From assembly GCA_036897095.1 (NCBI GenBank), contig JAYMSP010002751.1, forward strand, positions 1 to 22,635: a stretch of DNA of 22,635 nucleotides, written 5' to 3'. Below the pieces are notes generated by a model, which saw nothing but the letters and a program-made list of their open reading frames with translations, was not told the DNA's origin and made no database searches. The first letter of the stretch is position 1; the number at the start of each line of letters is the position of its first letter. The translations under genes were made by a program, and so were the position numbers. Source of the stretch: Plantago elongata. Taxonomy: Eukaryota; Streptophyta; Magnoliopsida; Lamiales; Plantaginaceae. Positions 18,819 through 22,635 of this stretch are shown piece by piece.

Positions 18819-19587
18819 TGAAAGTGTCATTGCATAATGCACTTTATTTACTAATCTTGGCTTTCTTAATTAGTTCAATGGTTGTGTTTATTTGAGCGTT
18901 TACTTTGCAGGAAACAACCTTGATAATTGGACTAATTGTTGTTCAAAGACTTTCTTAAAAAAAAATCAAGAGATCAACCACAATATAGAAAGAATCTTCA
19001 AGACAAAGACTAGAAGGAACTATATGGAAAAAGATCTTCAATGTTGAGACAATTCCTTCTAGCAGCCTGCACAAGAAAAGAAAAGAAGAAAACCTTCATT
19101 CTGCAACTGTTCCTTCTCAGTTCGAATTTGAAGAAGTCGAAGACTCTATATATACATGAAGAAGGCAGCTTTGTAAGTTACACACAGAGATTTTAGATAT
19201 TCATATCATATTTGTGTGTCTTGTTTTACTAGACTTGTACTTGCAATCATATTGTGGTTGTTTATCAAACATGTATTTTTGAACCATTCGTCGTGATAGT
19301 GACTAGAATAGGTTCTTTGTTTGAGTTTATTCTAGTTCTAGTTTTCCGTGAGTTAGATGATTCATTTGCAATTGTTTCTAAACTCCTTGTGTAGTTCTAC
19401 TATTCTAGCTAGTGAAAATTTAGCCTACGACATCGTTAACATATTTTATATATGATGACTTGATTTCTGAAAAACTGTTTGTCAATCCGCTGCACTATAC
19501 TCTGAGTTGTTGACTGCTTTGTTGACTCTCACTAGAGTCAACATTGTTTACTGTTCCAGTATCAATTCCGGTCCAATAGTTCTAACA
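18819..19587 (+). repeat. right (3') LTR of the copia element
   Basis: TGAAAGTGTCATTGC to CCAATAGTTCTAACA, the full-length partner of 10154-10915. It holds about 15 extra nt near 18905-18919 and a shorter, divergent segment near 19500-19530. It is directly followed by the right target duplication. Confidence 0.95.
19147..19154 (+). promoter_or_regulatory. TATA box of the right copia LTR
   Basis: TATATATA within ctctatatatacatgaagaa, the same word as in the left LTR. If active, transcription from here would run toward the convergent host gene. Confidence 0.55.
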
Positions 19588-19592
19588 GTAAC
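19588..19592 (+). repeat. target-site duplication, right copy (gtaac)
   Basis: Identical to 10149-10153; together they mark the original insertion site. Confidence 0.92.
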
Positions 19593-20476
19593 ATCAAATC
19601 CATTCGGGTGGAAGTTTTTACTTAACCATTAACAATATGTAAATATACAAATGATTATTGATGCTTAATGCAGTGCGGAGTATCAAGTATGCAACTGACA
19701 ATGACATGTCAATCGTCCTTGATCACAAGATACTTAGATGTGGTGGTGTTCGATGTGATATCTCTGTTAGGATTGAGCAAGACCTCACCTAGACTGAATT
19801 CCAAATGATTGTTATATCTCAACTCGTGACCTAAACGGGGCAAGTCCAGCCCGAGCCTGAAAAATCCGGGCCGGGACATACATATTCTAGCACGTGGAGA
19901 CTTGCAAGCATACACGTTTTTGTGAGAGTTATAAGAGTCCTACAATATATTATACTAATTGTGTGGTGTTGTGTATAAATTGTAGAGTTTTGTGTATTTG
20001 TAAATTGTATATTGTTATATATTAATTTTGCGGCTGAAATTTTTTGTATAGGACTCTTAAAACTGTTCGAACTCTTTGGAGGATTTATCATAATATTATT
20101 TGGAAACTTAGAAGGAAATAAGTGTTTTATTCAGTACAAACGAGGGTGTTTTTAGATGCAAGTCATATTCAACGATCACAAATTTTAATAGAATGTGTGC
20201 TAGATAAACTCATAGTAAAAAAAAAAAAATGTGGGGCATATGTGATTCGTTTTGTCAACATAAAAATTCATCTTAAGGGCACAAATGCCACATGGCAGAG
20301 AAAGAGGCAACTGATTTCACACAATTTCAGATCAGTGAGATTATGATCTGATGGACTTGATCTACATATATATCTTTGAAGAAGAAAGGTACTTAACACT
20401 AATTACTAGTACATCTCAGCTTGAAACGGAAAATGGATTAGTTAATCATGAACCATCGAAGAAAGTAAGAACTGAA
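19593..20476. other. spacer between copia element and host gene
   Basis: No gene recognised. It holds an 11-bp perfect inverted repeat (19932-19942 / 20049-20059), a 13-A run at 20217-20229, and AT-rich DNA that includes the 3' flank of the host gene. No clear AATAAA signal is seen on the - strand. Confidence 0.5.
19932..20059. repeat. inverted repeat, 11-bp perfect arms, 106-nt spacer
   Basis: taagagtccta at 19932-19942 is the exact reverse complement of taggactctta at 20049-20059. The arms extend only imperfectly outward. The 128-bp span would suit a small inverted-repeat element, but no target duplication is evident. Confidence 0.4.
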
Positions 20477-21061
20477 TCAAGCAAAGTCTCTTAGCAATAG
20501 CTTAAGAATACTAAAAGTGCAGCCACCACCAGATCTCCCTCTTCTAGAACGGCCAAAGCACACAGGTGACGACGACTGCTGGTCAGGATCATAGCGGTCA
20601 TACTCATCTTCCCTGAACCTGGAATCAAGCGACATCCTGGGGCTCAACAAGAGCCTACCTTGTTTAGATCCAATTGGGCTGTGGAATGGAGAAGAAGGGA
20701 CCGAATGTGAGTTAGACCATGGTGATGATGCACTCGAAGAAGCTGATGTGGAAGGAGAAAGACGACATGGACTTTTCTTTGCATTGATCTTGGGAACTGA
20801 AGGATACTTGTTCGATGTTTTAGATGTGGTGGAATTATGAAATGAAGGTGGCGGTGTAAGAGGAGGGAGTAGTGGGGAATCCCGGGAACGAACCTTTGGC
20901 GTCCCTGGTCGGGATTCCCATGTGAATGGAACTCCTGCGGATCCATCACTGTAATATACTTCGAAATCAAGAGTCGACATCTCTTTTGTGAAATGCATGG
21001 AGGAATGTGATGGCAGAGTTCTGATCGACTTTAGCTTGACATTTTGTTCCATGCTACGCAT
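20477..21061 (-). CDS. Ser/Pro-rich plant protein with VPFTWESRPGTPK motif (DUF688-like)
   Basis: This is an intact, intronless frame of 194 codons on the - strand with stop TGA at 20477-20479. Residues 32-74 are the conserved core: DFEVYYSDGSAGVPFTWES, then RPGTPK and LPPLTPPPSF. This motif style is typical of a plant-only family of Ser/Pro-rich proteins, often listed under DUF688 or as hydroxyproline-rich-like. Residues 97-140 are Ser-rich low complexity, 145-160 acidic, 170-180 basic and Gly-rich (GRSRRGRSGGG), and the end is a short hydrophobic SILKLLLRDFA. There is no signal peptide or membrane segment. The basic patch could favour the nucleus, but this is inference. ATG 21061 is the first in frame; the ATG three codons on (21052) has the better context, with G at +4. 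Molecular role unknown. Confidence 0.85.
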   Translation of the reverse strand: MRSMEQNVKLKSIRTLPSHSSMHFTKEMSTLDFEVYYSDGSAGVPFTWESRPGTPKVRSRDSPLLPPLTPPPSFHNSTTSKTSNKYPSVPKINAKKSPCRLSPSTSASSSASSPWSNSHSVPSSPFHSPIGSKQGRLLLSPRMSLDSRFREDEYDRYDPDQQSSSPVCFGRSRRGRSGGGCTFSILKLLLRDFA

Positions 21062-21136
21062 TTTGTTGATTACTAGATAGAGAGAAGAGAACTGTGGTGT
21101 GTGGTTTTCAATATTTCTGGAATGGCATTTGAGTAG

Positions 21137-21146
21137 GATATAAATG
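21137..21146 (-). promoter_or_regulatory. weak TATA-like box upstream of the host gene
   Basis: The - strand reads TTTATATCC about 80 bp upstream of the ATG, followed by a CT-rich leader (ttctcttctctctatc) as is common in plant 5' UTRs. The match is imperfect. Confidence 0.3.
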
Positions 21147-21179
21147 AGATAACTAAACTAATTAACTAGTACTATCTTA

Positions 21180-22233
21180 CAAATAAGTCAAGTGTTTCAA
21201 AAGTCTCGGTTTAATCTCTTTTTTTATGCATTTTAAATAAATATCCACTGCCAATTAATCGTTTCACGTGCATAACTTAGTTGGTTATCACGATGTTGAG
21301 TTGATAGACTAACAAATTCAAAGTAATGAAATAACTAAAAAAGGATTTGCTTAAAAAACAAAAAAGAGGTATTGAAAAATAATTCTAGTGTCATTTTATC
21401 TCAACTGATAGTACATCTATGTATACTATTAAAAAAAAATTAGTCCTCAATTTTAAAGGGATTACATATCATCAATTATAGAATTTATGAGCATTTTAAT
21501 TGATTGTTAGAAATTTAATTTGGTATTGTAAATGTGGAGCACTTTAATTTATTAAGATCAAATTCACCATATAATCCCCATTATTTATTTTTATTAAGTT
21601 GATTTAACATATAATTTGTATTTAATTTCATATATATTTAATTACGAAACTTTGAAAAATATTCGAAACATATATATAGATTCACTGCGAGAAGACGAAT
21701 CCATAGACATCAAACTTAAATATTTTATTAATTAAATTATTTATTTACTATAATATTATTTTTATTAAATATCAAAATTTGAAATAATGAAAATTAAAAA
21801 AGAACATTTTTTAAATAATAAAAAATTATCCATTTATCAAAGAGATCAATACTTATTTAGGTATACAATTAAGAATATACTTTAAATATTATCAATAAAT
21901 TACGCATTGAATAAAATAAAAATCATTACTTTTTTAACATTCATGTGAATTCCAAAACATTTTATACTTTAACTCAATATTTATTCAAATATTACCTCAT
22001 ATTCTATCTTATATATTTACTACATAGAACATTTTTAATACAAATTTGACTTAATATATTGAGTTTGGTAAGATTTTAAATTTTACTTTATTGGATTATT
22101 ACTATTGATATATTTTAATTTTATTTTTGATTTTTGCATGATCATTGGTTTACTATATTAATTGAAAATATGTTCTATAAGTTTTAGTTTTTTCAGCAAT
22201 AGATACCCGATTTATATAATTGTTCTATTATTA
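21180..22233. other. very AT-rich intergenic DNA, nothing recognised
   Basis: No ORF or known repeat on either strand. Long runs of A/T words are compatible with an AT-rich upstream flank of the host gene or a matrix-attachment-like region, but nothing specific can be shown. Confidence 0.5.
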
Positions 22234-22295
22234 ATGTCTATAACAATATCTTCGCATTTACTCCAATGGGTTGAAAATCGACAAAATCAGTAAAT
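22234..22295 (+). repeat. 62-bp direct repeat, copy 1
   Basis: From atgtctataacaatatc to aaaatcagtaaat. It is identical over 62 of 62 bases to 22574-22635 and followed here by aaaaaggtcc. Confidence 0.9.
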
Positions 22296-22534
22296 AAAAA
22301 GGTCCTTATTACTTTAAGATGCGTGACTAAAATGATCAACAAATTGGAACATTATTGCCCAAAGAAATACGTACTCAAAAATTTTGTTAGTGTTACATAT
22401 ATGACACTGAACAAGAAAGTTACATGATTGATGCTCTCAGGAGCAATTTTTTTTTACCCTCTACACTAAATTTCATGCATCTTTCACTATTTTGTTTAAA
22501 TTAAAAAACATTTTGTATACATCATTTAGTACTC

Positions 22535-22575
22535 ATTATATATATATATGTGTATATATATATATACATATATAT
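22535..22575. repeat. (TA)n-rich microsatellite
   Basis: An almost pure TA repeat with tg and ca interruptions (tatatatgtgtatatat...tacatatatatg), ending at the second copy of the 62-bp repeat. Confidence 0.75.
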
Positions 22576-22635
22576 GTCTATAACAATATCTTCGCATTTA
22601 CTCCAATGGGTTGAAAATCGACAAAATCAGTAAAT
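22574..22635 (+). repeat. 62-bp direct repeat, copy 2, cut by window end
   Basis: Identical to 22234-22295, offset 340 bp. It reaches the last base of the window, so the true repeat may be longer. Confidence 0.9.

Larger units (their letters stand above)
10154..19587 (+). mobile_element. complete Ty1/copia retrotransposon, Sirevirus type, inactive
   Basis: The element has a 762-bp left LTR, a primer site, gag, protease, integrase, RT and RNase H in copia order, an extra ORF, repeated purine tracts and a 769-bp right LTR, all flanked by a perfect 5-bp target duplication. The length of about 9.4 kb, the coiled coil and second zinc knuckle after gag, the extra ORF between pol and the 3' LTR, and the multiplied purine tracts all point to the Sirevirus (SIRE1/Maximus) lineage. 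Many stops and frameshifts and LTRs differing at roughly one base in ten (six in the first 62 aligned) show an old insertion. It lies in the same orientation as the gypsy element but is not nested in it. Confidence 0.93.

Noticed and set aside
10037..19683. Possible Stowaway-like miniature element (actccatccatcaaccc at left, ggagtat at right) split by the copia insertion
   Set aside because: Only about seven bases agree between the two ends; the rest of the terminal sequence does not match, so it is not distinguishable from chance.
20644..20970. Second - strand ORF of 108 codons, His-rich
   Set aside because: It overlaps the Ser/Pro-rich host gene in another frame and shows no family features.
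1..22635. CRISPR array, tRNA or rRNA genes, bacterial operons
   Set aside because: No regularly spaced repeats, no folded tRNA or rRNA match and no prokaryotic gene structure were seen on either strand.

Overview
The window is nuclear DNA from a plant, very probably a eudicot. It is AT-rich and dominated by decayed LTR retrotransposons, with plant-type TATA boxes, splice sites and a plant-specific Ser/Pro-rich gene at the right-hand end. There are no bacterial features. I cannot name the species.

Layout. (1) About 1-8797, + strand: the 3' part of an old Ty3/gypsy element of the Tat clade. It enters the window inside gag and runs gag - protease - reverse transcriptase - RNase H - second (archaeal-type) RNase H - integrase, ending near 4795. 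The order of domains and the extra RNase H identify the clade. Every domain is broken by stops and frameshifts. A 3.3-kb segment separates integrase from a probable 3' LTR (about 8168-8797, preceded by a purine tract). On the - strand of this segment is what looks like a small spliced gene (TATA, leader exon, 303-nt intron, ORF starting at 6735), in the place where some Tat/Grande elements carry an antisense accessory gene. (2) About 8798-10153: spacer with no firm gene, only a short exon-like match on the - strand. (3) 10154-19587, + strand: a complete but dead Ty1/copia element of the Sirevirus type, about 9.4 kb. It has two LTRs of 762 and 769 bp, a perfect 5-bp target-site duplication (gtaac), an initiator-Met tRNA primer site, gag with two damaged zinc knuckles and a coiled coil, protease, integrase, reverse transcriptase, RNase H, an additional ORF between pol and the 3' LTR (the 'envelope-like' position), and repeated polypurine tracts. 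(4) 19593-20476: spacer with a short inverted repeat and a poly-A run. (5) 20477-21061, - strand: the only intact host gene, a 194-residue intronless Ser/Pro-rich protein with a VPFTWESRPGTPK motif, resembling the DUF688-type plant family. (6) 21062-22635: very AT-rich spacer ending in two identical 62-bp direct repeats 340 bp apart, the second cut by the window edge.

Neither retroelement can move by itself. Catalytic or structural residues are lost in both (copia protease DSG to DSV, copia RT YVDD to YVDV, gypsy integrase first Asp to His). At least seven in-frame stops sit where the families have Trp, consistent with G-to-A decay of methylated, silenced DNA. The items most worth a second look are the antisense spliced unit in the Tat element, the extra ORF of the Sirevirus, and the terminal direct repeat.
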